64,000 nt of DNA from Paralcaligenes sp. KSB-10 (GCF_021266465.1 NZ_CP089848.1:1922001-1986000), one strand, 5' to 3'. Counted from the first letter of the stretch, positions 1-9,418 are shown. Notes: generated from the letters alone by a model not told the origin. Numbers and translations: made by a program.

Positions 1-361
1 CCACAACTTGGCCGCCATAGCCTTTGGTGGCCGCCACCTTTGCGGCAGGAGCATCGTGAGGCATAAGAATTGTGGCCGCTATACCCAGTATGCGCGCGGC
101 CAGCGCAATGGCCTGGGCATGGTTGCCTGAAGAGAAAGCCACGACCCCCGCCTTGCGCTGTTCATCATTGAAGCGCGACAGCGCGTTGAAGGCGCCGCGA
201 AACTTGAAAGCGCCCATGCGCTGGAAATTTTCGCATTTGAAAAAGAGCTGGGCGCCGAACTCGGCATTCACCGTGCTCGATGTCAGGACGGGCGTGCGGT
301 GGGCGTGATTTTCAAGGCGCCGGGCAGCCGCAACAACGTCGTCATAGAGAGGGAGTTTCAT
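1..361 (-). CDS. threonine/serine dehydratase-family PLP enzyme, N-terminal part only (cut by window edge)
   Basis: The minus strand reads open from an ATG at 361 to the window edge, giving the first 120 residues of a fold-type II PLP enzyme. The PLP-binding lysine is K53 in GAFKFRGA, and SSGNHAQA further on is the usual phosphate/substrate-binding loop of threonine dehydratases and serine racemases. Members deaminate threonine, serine or 3-hydroxyaspartate to the 2-oxo acid, or racemise serine. The ATG follows directly on the MKLPLYDDV start typical of the short, catabolic type without a regulatory domain, but the C-terminus lies outside the window, so a fused ACT domain cannot be excluded. 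It heads away from the dienelactone hydrolase at 454-1239, which lies upstream on the same strand. The family call is solid; the substrate is not. Confidence 0.85.
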   Translation of the reverse strand, partial: MKLPLYDDVVAAARRLENHAHRTPVLTSSTVNAEFGAQLFFKCENFQRMGAFKFRGAFNALSRFNDEQRKAGVVAFSSGNHAQAIALAARILGIAATILMPHDAPAAKVAATKGYGGQVV

Positions 362-453
362 TGGAGTTTCCATTCGGGGCAATAAAACCGGGCGAACGCG
401 CATTGAAAATCACGCCCACCGCGGCACCGCTTGGCGCACGCGATGCATGCGGC

Positions 454-1239
454 TCACAGATAGCGGCGAAACCAGTCCAGCGCCTTTTGCCAGGCGTCGT
501 CGGCGTCGGCCTTGCGATAGCTGGGACGATAATCGGAGTAGAAGGCATGGCCCGATTCGGGATACACCACAAAGCGGGAAGCCTTCGACGCCACACCACC
601 GTGGGCCAGCACCGCTTCAACCTGATGTACGGTGTCGAGCGGAATGCTGGCGTCCAGGCCACCGTACAACCCCAACACCGGCGCATGCACGGCAGCGGCT
701 ATATCGACAGGATTGCGAACCTGCAATGGCCCGTGGCCGCTAACCAGACGCCCATACCAGGCCACGGCGGCCTTGCAGACCGGATTATGCGCAGCGTACA
801 GCCACGCCTGCCGGCCGCCCCAGCAGAATCCTGTTACGCCCAGACGCTTTGCATCGGCCCCTTGCGCGGCTGCCCACTGTGCGCTGGCATCGAGGTCGGC
901 CATTACCTGTTCGTCGGGCACCTTGGCGACAATATCGCGCACCAGGCCAGGTATATCGCTATAGGCGCCGGCGTCGCCCTGGCGCTGATACAGCTCGACC
1001 GCAATCGCAAAATAGCCCTCGTGCGCAAAGCGGCGGCATACATCCTGAATATGTTCGTGCAGGCCGAAGATTTCCTGTATGACCAATATCACCGGCCGTT
1101 GAGCCTGATTGGCCGGCGCGGCAAAATAGGCTTTGATCGTGCCGTCGAATGTGGGCATATCGATCAGGCCATGCTTCAAGCCCTCGACCGAGGTATGCAA
1201 AGTGGTGTCGGCCGCACCGGTAATTGGGGAAAACGACAT
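454..1239 (-). CDS. dienelactone hydrolase family protein
   Basis: The protein has 261 residues and an alpha/beta-hydrolase fold. The family triad is visible: nucleophile C139 in GFCWGG, D196 in GGLDASIP, and H231 in ESGHAFYSDY; E56 in QEIFG matches the glutamate that tunes the cysteine in carboxymethylenebutenolidase. Family members hydrolyse dienelactone to maleylacetate in chloroaromatic degradation, but many chromosomal paralogues act on other lactones or esters. No aromatic-ring genes lie nearby, so a housekeeping or unknown ester substrate is more likely than a chlorocatechol role. There is no signal peptide, so it should be cytoplasmic. It lies 48 bp downstream of polA on the same strand. 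The length is slightly above the usual 230-250 residues because of an N-terminal extension of about 25 residues. Confidence 0.85.
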   Translation of the reverse strand: MSFSPITGAADTTLHTSVEGLKHGLIDMPTFDGTIKAYFAAPANQAQRPVILVIQEIFGLHEHIQDVCRRFAHEGYFAIAVELYQRQGDAGAYSDIPGLVRDIVAKVPDEQVMADLDASAQWAAAQGADAKRLGVTGFCWGGRQAWLYAAHNPVCKAAVAWYGRLVSGHGPLQVRNPVDIAAAVHAPVLGLYGGLDASIPLDTVHQVEAVLAHGGVASKASRFVVYPESGHAFYSDYRPSYRKADADDAWQKALDWFRRYL

Positions 1240-1287
1240 TTCAGCTCCTGGTGAAAATCAATAAATATCATAGACGGTATCACCCCG

Positions 1288-4005
1288 TCAGTGCGCCTGT
1301 TCCCAGTTCGGGCCAACACCCACTTCGGCCACCAGCGGCACACTCAATTGCGCTACATTGCACATCAGGCCGGGCAAATGCTGCGCCACAATTTCGACTT
1401 CGTTGTCGGGCACATCGAAAACCAGTTCATCGTGAACCTGCATGACCATCAATGTTCTGAGCTGCTCGGCATCGAGCCAGTTTTGGACAGCCACCATCGC
1501 CTTCTTGATGAGGTCGGCCGCGGTACCCTGCATGGGCGCGTTGATAGCCGCGCGCTGGGCTGCCGCCTGCCGCGGCCCGCTGGCGCCGCGGAGCTCGGGG
1601 AACCACAGGCGCCGGCCGAAAACCGTTTCGACATAGCCCTGCTCCTTGGCCTTCAGGCGCGTTTGGGCCATGTAAGCGGCGACGCCCGGGTAACGCGCGA
1701 AATACCGGTCGATATACGCTTTGGCGGCATCGCGTGTAATACCCAGATTCGATGCCAGGCCGAATTCACCCATGCCATAGATAAGGCCAAAATTGATGGC
1801 CTTGGCGGCACGGCGCTGCTCGGACGACACCTCGCCAAGCGCCACGCCGAACACCTCGGACGCCGTGGCTCGGTGGATGTCTTCACTCTGTGCAAAAGCG
1901 CGCTGCAGGTTTTCGTCACCCGAGACATGAGCCATGACTCGCAATTCGATTTGCGAATAATCGGCGGAGATAATCTGGCCCGCGGTGGCAATGAAAGCCG
2001 TACGCACCCGCCGGCCCTCAGGCGTGCGAACGGGGATATTCTGCAAATTGGGGTCCGACGACGCAAGCCGCCCCGTCACGACGGCCGCCTGCGCATAGCG
2101 TGTATGCACGCGCTGCGTATCGGGATTGATCATTTTGGGCAATTTGTCGGTATAGGTGGATTTAAGCTTGGCCAGGCCCCGATACTCGAGCAATACCTGA
2201 GGCAAAGGGTAATCCTGCGCCAGGCGCGTGAGCACATCTTCGTCCGTCGACGGCGCGCCGCCCGCCGTTTTGCGGACCACAGGCAAACGCATACGCTCGA
2301 ACAGAATTTCGCCCAATTGCTTGGGGGAATTCAAATTGAAAGGCTGCTGCGCCAACTCGTAGGCTTTCTGCTCAAGCTGTATCAGTTGCTGGCCGATTTC
2401 ATGGCTTTGCATTGCCAGGGCATGAGCGTCGATGCGCACGCCATTGCGTTCTATCGTGGTCAGCACGGCCGAGGCTTGGACTTCGAGCAGGTATGTAGCC
2501 TCGAGGCCAGGTTCGCGGGCAACCTGGGGGCGCAGAACATTATGGAGTTGCAGTGTAAAGTCGGCATCCTCGCTGGCGTAATACGAGGCCCTGGCGAGTT
2601 CGACCTCGTCGAAGCCGATCTGTTTCGCGCCCTTGCCGCATAGGTCTTCGTAGGCAACACCGGTGCGTCCCAGCCATTGCCCGGCCAGATCCTGCAATCC
2701 CACGCGACGGTGCGATTCGAGCACATAGGCCTGCAACATAGTGTCTTCACGTATGCCCGCAAGCTTTACGCCCTCGTTCGTGAACACGTGCGCATCGTAC
2801 TTGGCATTATGCAAAAGCTTTGCCGCACCCGGATTCTCAAGCCAGGGGCGCAAGCGCTCAAGCACTTCCTGCCGGGAAAGCTGAGTGACTCGATCCGGAC
2901 CGCGATGACCCACAGGAATGTAGCAGGCCTCGCCTGGCACGACCGACAGGGAAATCCCCACCAGACGGGCCTGCATGGGATCGAGCGAGGTGGTTTCAGT
3001 ATCGATCGCAACAAGCCTGGCCGACTCGATCTTGCTCAGCCACGCGTCGAATGCCGGCCAATCCAGCACCGTGTCGTACTGGACAGTATCGGGGGCTTGC
3101 GGCAAATCGGGCGCCACCCGGCTGTCGTTGTCCGGAACCCGATCGGGCTCGCCGCTCAATTCGCGCAACCAACTGCGGAAACCGTAATGATCGTAGAGTT
3201 TGATCAGGGTGTCATGATCGATAGGCTTGGGCGCCAATTCGTGCAGATCGTCGGAAACCTCTGGAATCTTGCAATCGAGTTTCAGGGTCAGCAAGTTGCG
3301 CGTCATCTCGAAATTGGGGATGGCCGCCCGCAAGTTGTTGCCCGCCACTCCTTTGATGGCCTCGGCATTGGCAACCAGGCCATCGATGGACTTGTATTCA
3401 GCCAGCCACTTGGCGGCGGTCTTGGGTCCGACCTTTTCGACTCCGGGCACGTTATCGACGCTATCGCCGATCAGCATGAGGTAATCCACGATCTGCGCTG
3501 GAGCCACTCCGAATTTTTTGATTACGCCGGCCATATCCTGCCGATCGCCGCTCATGGTGTTGACCAGTTCCACATGCTCGTTGACGAGTTGCGCCAGGTC
3601 TTTATCGCCGGTGGAAATGATCGTATGCATGCCTGCCCGGGTGGCTTGCTCGGCCAGGGTGCCGATGATATCGTCGGCTTCGACGCCAGGCACTGCCAGC
3701 ACCGGCCAGCCCAGCGCCGCCACGGCCGCATGGATGGGCGGTATTTGCGCGGCCAGATCTTCAGGCATGGACGGCCGCTGCGCTTTGTACTGAGGATAAA
3801 TATCGTCACGAAACGTACCGCCTTTTGCATCAAAGACACAAGCAGCGTAATCTGCCTTGTAATCCTGTAACAGTCTTCGTAACATGGATATGACACCATA
3901 GAGGGCGCCCGTCGGTTCTCCTTTGGCGTTTCGCAGATCGGGCATGGCATGATATGCCCGGTACAGATAGCTGGATCCATCAACAAGCAACAAGGTTTTT
4001 TTCAT
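1288..4005 (-). CDS. polA: DNA polymerase I
   Basis: The 905-residue protein covers all three domains of Pol I. Residues 1 to about 290 form the 5'-3' flap nuclease, starting with the typical LLLVDGSSYLYRAYHA. Around 330-490 lies a proofreading exonuclease that keeps its acidic residues (AIDTETTSLD, HNAKYD and YASEDADFTL), so 3'-5' activity is probably intact. The polymerase domain carries motif A with D682 in SADYSQIELR and motif C with D859 in QVHDELVF. It fills gaps and removes RNA primers during replication and repair. The ATG at 4005 gives the canonical N-terminus. This start codon overlaps by two bases the divergent start assigned to the LOG-family gene at 4004, so the promoter of each gene would have to lie in the coding region of the other. 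Confidence 0.98.
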   Translation of the reverse strand: MKKTLLLVDGSSYLYRAYHAMPDLRNAKGEPTGALYGVISMLRRLLQDYKADYAACVFDAKGGTFRDDIYPQYKAQRPSMPEDLAAQIPPIHAAVAALGWPVLAVPGVEADDIIGTLAEQATRAGMHTIISTGDKDLAQLVNEHVELVNTMSGDRQDMAGVIKKFGVAPAQIVDYLMLIGDSVDNVPGVEKVGPKTAAKWLAEYKSIDGLVANAEAIKGVAGNNLRAAIPNFEMTRNLLTLKLDCKIPEVSDDLHELAPKPIDHDTLIKLYDHYGFRSWLRELSGEPDRVPDNDSRVAPDLPQAPDTVQYDTVLDWPAFDAWLSKIESARLVAIDTETTSLDPMQARLVGISLSVVPGEACYIPVGHRGPDRVTQLSRQEVLERLRPWLENPGAAKLLHNAKYDAHVFTNEGVKLAGIREDTMLQAYVLESHRRVGLQDLAGQWLGRTGVAYEDLCGKGAKQIGFDEVELARASYYASEDADFTLQLHNVLRPQVAREPGLEATYLLEVQASAVLTTIERNGVRIDAHALAMQSHEIGQQLIQLEQKAYELAQQPFNLNSPKQLGEILFERMRLPVVRKTAGGAPSTDEDVLTRLAQDYPLPQVLLEYRGLAKLKSTYTDKLPKMINPDTQRVHTRYAQAAVVTGRLASSDPNLQNIPVRTPEGRRVRTAFIATAGQIISADYSQIELRVMAHVSGDENLQRAFAQSEDIHRATASEVFGVALGEVSSEQRRAAKAINFGLIYGMGEFGLASNLGITRDAAKAYIDRYFARYPGVAAYMAQTRLKAKEQGYVETVFGRRLWFPELRGASGPRQAAAQRAAINAPMQGTAADLIKKAMVAVQNWLDAEQLRTLMVMQVHDELVFDVPDNEVEIVAQHLPGLMCNVAQLSVPLVAEVGVGPNWEQAH

Positions 4006-4684
4006 GACAATAAGTAAAACGGTCCGTACGCCCGTAGATCAGCAGATACCCCGAATTATGTCAGAGATGAAGGCCGCTGCCGACCAGTTGAAAGAAATTG
4101 GCTGGGGTGTCAGCGTTTTTGGCAGTGCCCGTCTCAAATCCGACTCCCCCTACTATGCCCTGGCCCAGGAGGTTGGAACACGCATTGCCAAAGCCGGCCT
4201 GACGGTCATCGCCGGCGGCGGCCCTGGCATTATGGAGGCCGTCAACAAAGGGGCTTACGAGGCTGGCGGCAAAAGCGTAGGCCTGAATATACGGCTGCCG
4301 CACGAAACCACCAATAATCCTTACCAGACCCATAGCCTGCATTTCGACTATTTCACGTCGCGCAAAGCCACTTTTTTCATGCACAGCGCCGCCTACATCG
4401 TGCTGCCGGGTGGATTCGGCACCCTCGACGAACTATTCGAAGTCATTACGCTGGTCCAGACCGGCAAGCTGCCGCCCGCCCCCATTATATTGATGGGAAG
4501 CCCTTATTGGGCCGGCCTGATCCAATGGATCCGGGATCAATTGCTGAGCAATAAACTGATCAGTCCGCACGACCCCGACTTGCTCACGGTTTCCGACAAT
4601 ATCGACGAGGTCATGAGCCTGATCGAAACATTTCGTGCCGATTACGCGGAACAATTCGATTGCGTCCCGGCATTGCCCGAATAG
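4004..4684 (+). CDS. LOG-family (TIGR00730) nucleotide 5'-monophosphate phosphoribohydrolase-like protein
   Basis: The 226-residue Rossmann-fold protein carries both LOG-family signatures, GGGPGIMEAVNKGA near residue 75 and LPGGFGTLDELFE near residue 135. Enzymes of this family release ribose 5-phosphate from nucleoside monophosphates; some activate cytokinins in plant-associated bacteria, others recycle purine or pyrimidine nucleotides. The ATG at 4004 would overlap the divergent polA start. The in-frame ATGs at 4058 and 4067 are alternatives that would open a short intergenic gap, since the family core begins at about residue 30 (GWGVSVFGSAR). No good ribosome-binding site distinguishes them. 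gabD follows about 80 bp downstream on the same strand. The family call is firm; the physiological substrate is inferred from the family only. Confidence 0.88.
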   Translation: MTISKTVRTPVDQQIPRIMSEMKAAADQLKEIGWGVSVFGSARLKSDSPYYALAQEVGTRIAKAGLTVIAGGGPGIMEAVNKGAYEAGGKSVGLNIRLPHETTNNPYQTHSLHFDYFTSRKATFFMHSAAYIVLPGGFGTLDELFEVITLVQTGKLPPAPIILMGSPYWAGLIQWIRDQLLSNKLISPHDPDLLTVSDNIDEVMSLIETFRADYAEQFDCVPALPE

Positions 4685-4767
4685 CCTGCGCGAACACACC
4701 CCACTGCGCGGGCATACAATAATTACCGATACCTTCTCCTTTCAACGGCCATTTGCCACTCACTACC

Positions 4768-6249
4768 ATGACTACCCTACAACTTCCGATTCACCTGAAC
4801 GATTCCACCCTTTATCGCACCCAGTCGTACATTGACGGCCAGTGGGTACGATCCAGCGACGGCAGCACTTTTGCCGTCGACAACCCGTCCAACGGCGCCA
4901 TCATTGCCCAGGTCTGCAATCTGGGCGAAGCCGAAGCCCATAGCGCCATCAATGCCGCCAACAAGGCGCAAAAAGCCTGGCGCGCGCGCACCGGCAAAGA
5001 TCGCGCCAAGCTGTTGCGCCGCTGGTTCGATCTGATCCTCGCGAATGCCGAAGATCTGGCACAGATCATGACACTCGAACAGGGCAAACCGATTTCGGAG
5101 TCTCGCGGTGAAATTGTCTATGGCGCTTCATTCGTTGAATGGTTCGCCGAGCAGGCCAAGCGTGTTACAGGCGACATCCTGGGTTCGCCCAATGCCAATC
5201 GCATGCTGGTCATGCGTGAACCCATCGGCGTTTGCGCCGCGATCACGCCATGGAACTTCCCCAACGCCATGATCACCCGCAAGGTGGCGCCGGCCCTGGC
5301 CGCCGGTTGCACCGTGGTTCTCAAACCCGCCGAACAAACACCGCTGTCGGCATTGGCACTGGCCGAACTGGCCGAACGGGCGGGCATTCCAGCCGGCGTG
5401 CTCAATATCATTGCCGCCGACAGCGACCGGTCAATCGCCATTGGCAAAGTGCTGTGCGCCAGCCCCATCGTCAAGAAAGTGACCTTTACAGGCTCGACGG
5501 CCGTGGGTCGCATCCTGATGCAGCAAAGCGCCCCCACCATCAAGAAGCTCTCGCTTGAGCTGGGCGGCCTGGCACCGTTCATTGTGTTCGACGACGCCGA
5601 CCTGGATGCCGCGGTCGATGGCGCTGTAGCCTCCAAATACCGCAATGCCGGCCAAACCTGCGTATGCACCAATCGCTTCTACGTACATGAAGCGGTATAC
5701 GATCAATTCGTGAAAAAACTGGCCGCCAAAGTGGCCAGCAGCCTGAAAGTCGGCGACGGCTTTGCCGATACCGTCACACAAGGCCCCCTGATCGACGATG
5801 CCGCGGTGGCCAAAGTGCAGGAACATGTAAAAGACGCCATAGGCAAAGGCGCACAGGTCGTGACCGGCGGAAAGACCCATGCACTGGGCGGACGCTTTTT
5901 CGAGCCAACCATCCTGTCCAACGTCAACGAAGAAATGCTTTGCATGCGCGAAGAAACCTTCGGCCCGCTCGCCCCGGTAGTCAAATTCACCGATGAAGCA
6001 CATGTCGTTGAACTGGCCAACAACACCGAATACGGGCTGGCAGCGTATTTCTACAGCCGCGACATCGGCCGCATATTCCGCATTGCCGAAGCGCTGGAAT
6101 ATGGCATGGTGGGCGTCAACACCGGCCTGATTTCCAACGAAGTCGCTCCTTTCGGCGGCGTCAAGCAGTCCGGGCTAGGCCGTGAAGGCTCCATCTACGG
6201 CATGGACGACTTCATGGAACTCAAATATGTATGCCTGGGCGGCATTTAG
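4768..6249 (+). CDS. gabD: NAD(P)-dependent succinate-semialdehyde dehydrogenase
   Basis: The protein is an aldehyde dehydrogenase of 493 residues from the ATG at 4768, the usual GabD size; an upstream in-frame TTG at 4753 is less likely. Catalytic C298 (GQTCVCTNRFYVH), general base E264 (LELGGLAP) and the NAD-binding loop FTGSTAVGRIL are all present, and the flanking sequence is of the class I succinate-semialdehyde dehydrogenase type. It would oxidise succinate semialdehyde to succinate, the last step of GABA breakdown. Its partner aminotransferase gabT lies far away at 55748. Because it sits just upstream of the taurine genes, an alternative role as a sulfoacetaldehyde dehydrogenase (SafD type) deserves mention, but xsc already uses that intermediate and the sequence looks like ordinary GabD. 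Confidence 0.9.
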   Translation: MTTLQLPIHLNDSTLYRTQSYIDGQWVRSSDGSTFAVDNPSNGAIIAQVCNLGEAEAHSAINAANKAQKAWRARTGKDRAKLLRRWFDLILANAEDLAQIMTLEQGKPISESRGEIVYGASFVEWFAEQAKRVTGDILGSPNANRMLVMREPIGVCAAITPWNFPNAMITRKVAPALAAGCTVVLKPAEQTPLSALALAELAERAGIPAGVLNIIAADSDRSIAIGKVLCASPIVKKVTFTGSTAVGRILMQQSAPTIKKLSLELGGLAPFIVFDDADLDAAVDGAVASKYRNAGQTCVCTNRFYVHEAVYDQFVKKLAAKVASSLKVGDGFADTVTQGPLIDDAAVAKVQEHVKDAIGKGAQVVTGGKTHALGGRFFEPTILSNVNEEMLCMREETFGPLAPVVKFTDEAHVVELANNTEYGLAAYFYSRDIGRIFRIAEALEYGMVGVNTGLISNEVAPFGGVKQSGLGREGSIYGMDDFMELKYVCLGGI

Positions 6250-6267
6250 CACGTCCAACCTGCCATG

Positions 6268-6338
6268 GCGAGCCCCTAAACCACAAAACAGGGCTCGCAA
6301 AGCCATAATCCACATCCGTCTGCGGATCGGGTTATGGC
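6268..6338. repeat. two consecutive inverted repeats after gabD; rest of 6250-6597 is the tauA upstream region
   Basis: GCGAGCCC (6268-6275) pairs with GGGCTCGC (6291-6298) across a 15-nt loop. Immediately after, GCCATAA (6302-6308) pairs with TTATGGC (6332-6338) around an inner ATCCG/CGGAT pair (6314-6318, 6323-6327). Neither has a following T run, so termination of gabD is possible but not shown. The remaining gap up to tauA at 6598 holds the CTGGAC repeats annotated separately and no open frame of note. Confidence 0.5.
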
Positions 6339-6491
6339 AGGCGGCCTGGCCCCACACCGACGCGCCTCAGCGTTTACCCTAGGGGTACAGTGACCAGGCC
6401 CGCGCCAGGCATCCCGTTTCCCTGCTGGAATGCGCTGTCAAAGGATTTGTCAGAATCCTTACCTGAAACTGGCTCTATCTAATAAAATCAA

Positions 6492-6519
6492 CTGGACCTA
6501 GGCGCTTGCCTGGACTGTA
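6492..6519 (+). promoter_or_regulatory. probable TauR operator: tandem CTGGAC direct repeats upstream of tauA
   Basis: CTGGACCTAG (6492-6501) is followed by CTGGACTGTA (6510-6519), 18 bp start to start. As I recall it, the mapped target of the MocR-type regulator TauR in Rhodobacter capsulatus is a tandem CTGGACYTAA repeat upstream of a taurine gene; the first copy here matches at 9 of 10 positions, the second keeps the CTGGAC core. A tauR gene lies in the same cluster at 9601. A weak -10-like TATTTA follows at 6525-6530, which would place the second repeat over the -35 position, as expected for an activator. tauA starts 78 bp downstream behind a GGAG at 6587-6590. Confidence 0.65.
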
Positions 6520-6597
6520 GGCACTATTTATCCACGCAGCGACATTAATACATGTAGCACTAGCATAAGTGCACGACAAACAGGATGGAGACTAAGC

Positions 6598-7635
6598 ATG
6601 GAAACCTTATTTCGCCGTGCCCGCAAATTGGCCCTGCTCGGGCTGACATCCGGAGCACTTGCGCTCAGCGCTACAGTTGCACAGGCAGAAACCACCGTTG
6701 TAGTGGGTTATCAGCAAATTGTGGGACCCTTTGTCAGCGCCATCGCCAACGGCAGCTTCGACAAGGCGGCCAAAGAAGCGGGATACAAAATCGACTGGCG
6801 GCAATTCAGCTCGGCGGGCGACATTTCCAGCGCGCTGGCTTCCGGCGATGTACCGGTTGGCGTACTCGGTTCAACCGGTATAACCGCGGCTACTACTCGC
6901 GGCGTCGATATCCAGCTTTTCTGGATCCTGGACAATATCGGCAAATCCGAGGCTCTGGTGGCCCGCAATGGGTCGGGCATCACCAAACCCGAAGACCTGA
7001 TCGGCAAGAAAGTGGCCGTGCCCTTTGTGTCGACCTCGCACTTTCACCTTCTTGTCGGCCTGACCAAGCTCTGGAAAATGGATCCGAGCAAGGTCAATAT
7101 CCTGAATATGCAGCCGCCGCAAATCGTGGCGGCATGGCAGCGGGGCGACATCGACGCAGCCTATGTATGGCCGCCCGCACTTACCGAAATCGAAAAAACC
7201 GGCAAAGTCATTACCGACTCGGCAGAGATCGGTGCGAAGAGCGTTCCCACCTTCGACGGTCTCGTGGTTGGCAAAGACTGGGGAGCAAAGAACCCCAAGT
7301 TCATGGCGGCGTTTACCAAGGTGCTGGCACAATCGTACAGTGATTACAACGCCAATAGCGCAAAAATGACCAGCGGCGACGCCGGCATCAAAGGCATTAT
7401 CAAAATGATCGGCGGCAAGCCGGACGACATCCTCTCGGCGCTCAAATTGCTGATTTTCCCCTCGGCACAGGAGCAAGCTTCCAAAACCTGGCTGGGCGGC
7501 GGCAAAGACGGCGGTGCGGTACGTGCCCTGACCGCCAGCGCCGATTTCCTGAAATCCCAACGCCAGATCGACAAGGTGCTTGGCGACTACACACCTTTCG
7601 TCAACAGCAGCTACGCCGAAGCGGCCAGCAAGTAG
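6598..7635 (+). CDS. tauA: taurine ABC transporter, periplasmic substrate-binding protein
   Basis: The protein has 345 residues. It starts at ATG 6598, seven bases after a GGAG ribosome-binding site. An N-terminal signal peptide of about 25 residues (basic ARK, then [20 protein letters not shown]) sends it to the periplasm. The mature protein begins with the [12 protein letters not shown] typical of TauA/SsuA solute-binding proteins and continues with [16 protein letters not shown], a family hallmark. It captures taurine and delivers it to TauBC. The three transporter genes form one operon that ends at a strong terminator after tauC. The context of tauR, tauXY, xsc and pta within 9 kb makes taurine a far better guess than alkanesulfonates. 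Confidence 0.93.
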   Translation: METLFRRARKLALLGLTSGALALSATVAQAETTVVVGYQQIVGPFVSAIANGSFDKAAKEAGYKIDWRQFSSAGDISSALASGDVPVGVLGSTGITAATTRGVDIQLFWILDNIGKSEALVARNGSGITKPEDLIGKKVAVPFVSTSHFHLLVGLTKLWKMDPSKVNILNMQPPQIVAAWQRGDIDAAYVWPPALTEIEKTGKVITDSAEIGAKSVPTFDGLVVGKDWGAKNPKFMAAFTKVLAQSYSDYNANSAKMTSGDAGIKGIIKMIGGKPDDILSALKLLIFPSAQEQASKTWLGGGKDGGAVRALTASADFLKSQRQIDKVLGDYTPFVNSSYAEAASK

Positions 7636-7711
7636 CAGTAATGCTGGCCCGGGCCTGGCTTCCACAGCAGGCCCGGGCTGCCACCCACCCTACATAAGCC
7701 AAGGAATCAGC

Positions 7712-8536
7712 ATGACAGCTCCCATGGGAAATCTACACGTCAACGGAGTCAGTGTGACCTATCCGGGTTTACAGCATGGTGGCTCTGTCGTTGCGCTGCA
7801 AGATGTCAATTTGCAAATCAATTCCGGAGATTTCGTGGTCGCGCTCGGCGCATCGGGATGCGGCAAGACAACCCTCCTGAATCTATTGGCCGGATTTCTG
7901 TCGCCGACCCAAGGGCAATTGCTGCTTGGCGAGCGGCCGATAGTCGGACCGGGCCCCGACCGCGGCGTGGTGTTCCAGAAGCACGCCTTGCTGCCCTGGC
8001 TGAACGTCATGGAAAACACCGAATTCGGACTCAAGCTGCAGGGAGTCGAAAAAAGCAAACGCAGGGCGACCGCAGCTAAAAATCTCGAACTGGTTGGCCT
8101 GCAGGATTTTCATAAACACATGATTTACCAATTGTCGGGCGGCATGCAGCAACGCGTCGGAATTGCGCGCGCCCTCACCTGCAATCCCGCGATGCTGCTC
8201 ATGGACGAGCCCATGGCCGCTCTGGACGCGCTCACCCGCGAAACCATCCAGGAGCTATTGCTGGATGTATGGCAATTGACTCACAAAATGTTCTTCTTTA
8301 TTACCCATAGCGTGGAAGAAGCCCTTTTCCTGGGCTCACGGCTGGTTGTGATGTCGCCAAGGCCCGGCCGCATCACCAATACCTACGAACTGGATTTCAA
8401 CAAACGATTTTTGGAAACGAGGGATGCCCGTGCCATCAAATCAAGCAAAGACTTCATCAACATGCGCGAAACCATCCTGGGCATCATTTACGGCGACGAA
8501 CGCGCTGCCGAAACCGCGGAGCCCATCCATGTCTAA
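7712..8536 (+). CDS. tauB: taurine ABC transporter, ATP-binding protein
   Basis: From ATG 7712, behind AAGGAA at 7701-7706, the protein has 274 residues; an open frame extends 44 codons further upstream but has no ribosome-binding site and no family resemblance. Walker A is GASGCGKT (46-53), the ABC signature LSGGMQQ is at 141-147, and Walker B MLLMDEP is at 161-167 followed by the D-loop ALDA. It powers taurine import through TauC on the cytoplasmic face of the membrane. The C-terminal portion past residue 240 is somewhat longer than in E. coli TauB. It lies 76 bp after tauA and overlaps the start of tauC by eight bases, so translation of B and C is probably coupled. Confidence 0.93.
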   Translation: MTAPMGNLHVNGVSVTYPGLQHGGSVVALQDVNLQINSGDFVVALGASGCGKTTLLNLLAGFLSPTQGQLLLGERPIVGPGPDRGVVFQKHALLPWLNVMENTEFGLKLQGVEKSKRRATAAKNLELVGLQDFHKHMIYQLSGGMQQRVGIARALTCNPAMLLMDEPMAALDALTRETIQELLLDVWQLTHKMFFFITHSVEEALFLGSRLVVMSPRPGRITNTYELDFNKRFLETRDARAIKSSKDFINMRETILGIIYGDERAAETAEPIHV

Positions 8537-9356
8537 GAAACTCTTTTTGGGCAAGCCTTCCACGCCCGGCAAGGTATATGGCGCGCCGGGAGCCGGTCAA
8601 AGCGGTTTCATCAGCTTCATGACTGCAGTCGTACTGATTGCCCTGTGGTTCCTCATCACCAAGCTGGGCCTGGTCAAGCCCATTTTTCTGCCCTCACCTA
8701 TTGCGGTCTACGATAAATTCATCGAGGCCATGACCCAGGGCGTCGCCAACTCGACGCTTGCACAGCACACCGCAGCCAGCTTGAGCCGCGTCATGGGCGC
8801 CTTTTTTCTTGCCCTGGTTACCGCGGTGCCCATAGGCGTTCTGATGGGCGTGAACCGCATCGTTCGCGGCCTGTGGGATCCGGTCATCGAATTCTATCGG
8901 CCCCTGCCCCCCCTGGCTTATCTGCCCTTGGTAATTATCTGGTTCGGCATCGGCGAATTTCCCAAGGTCTTCCTGATCTATCTGGCAATTTTTGCGCCGA
9001 TGGCGATCGCCGCACGGGCCGGAGTCAAATCGGTATCCATCGAACAAATCCATGCTTCCTACGCCATGGGAGCAAGCAGCAGCCAGATTATCTGGCACGT
9101 CATACTCAAGGCCGCCATGCCGGAAATCTTCACCGGCATGCGTATCGGCATCGGCGTGGGCTGGACCACGCTGGTGGCTGCGGAAATGGTGGCGGCTTCG
9201 CGCGGCCTGGGCTTCATGGTGCTGAACGCCGCGCAGTACCTGGCCAGCGACACCGTCATCATGGGAATTATCGTCATCGGCTTTTTCGCCTTTGTATTCG
9301 ATTTACTGGTGAGATACCTCGAAAAAATACTGATTCCCTGGAAAGGAAAGGCCTGA
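8529..9356 (+). CDS. tauC: taurine ABC transporter, permease
   Basis: The gene starts at ATG 8529 inside the last codons of tauB (eight-base overlap) and encodes 275 residues. It is an integral membrane protein of the TauC/SsuC type. About six hydrophobic segments are visible, beginning with [17 protein letters not shown] near residue 35. The cytoplasmic coupling loop that contacts the ATPase is seen as the EAA-like stretch around [34 protein letters not shown] (given here only as its two ends, near residues 178 and 210). It forms the channel for taurine import. The open frame continues 35 codons upstream of the chosen start within tauB, in another frame, and is ignored. Confidence 0.92.
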   Translation: MSKKLFLGKPSTPGKVYGAPGAGQSGFISFMTAVVLIALWFLITKLGLVKPIFLPSPIAVYDKFIEAMTQGVANSTLAQHTAASLSRVMGAFFLALVTAVPIGVLMGVNRIVRGLWDPVIEFYRPLPPLAYLPLVIIWFGIGEFPKVFLIYLAIFAPMAIAARAGVKSVSIEQIHASYAMGASSSQIIWHVILKAAMPEIFTGMRIGIGVGWTTLVAAEMVAASRGLGFMVLNAAQYLASDTVIMGIIVIGFFAFVFDLLVRYLEKILIPWKGKA

Positions 9357-9378
9357 CATCCTGGTCCATGCCTTGCAG

Positions 9379-9408
9379 GGCCTGCCGGTAAACCGGCAGG
9401 CCTTTTTT
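9379..9408 (+). terminator. strong intrinsic terminator of tauABC
   Basis: GGCCTGCCGG (9379-9388) pairs perfectly with CCGGCAGGCC (9393-9402) across a TAAA tetraloop and is followed by six T residues (9403-9408). It begins 23 bp after the tauC stop codon and separates the transporter operon from tauR. Confidence 0.92.
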
Positions 9409-9418
9409 GCCCCATCCG

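Noticed and set aside
280-1254. 324-codon plus-strand open frame opposite the dienelactone hydrolase gene
   Set aside because: It is the antisense shadow of a gene with clear catalytic motifs; its composition is Arg/Gly/His-rich without any domain, and it has no ribosome-binding site.
4768-6249. gabD as part of the taurine cluster (sulfoacetaldehyde dehydrogenase)
   Set aside because: The sequence is of ordinary succinate-semialdehyde dehydrogenase type, it lies upstream of the TauR boxes behind hairpins, and xsc already consumes sulfoacetaldehyde.
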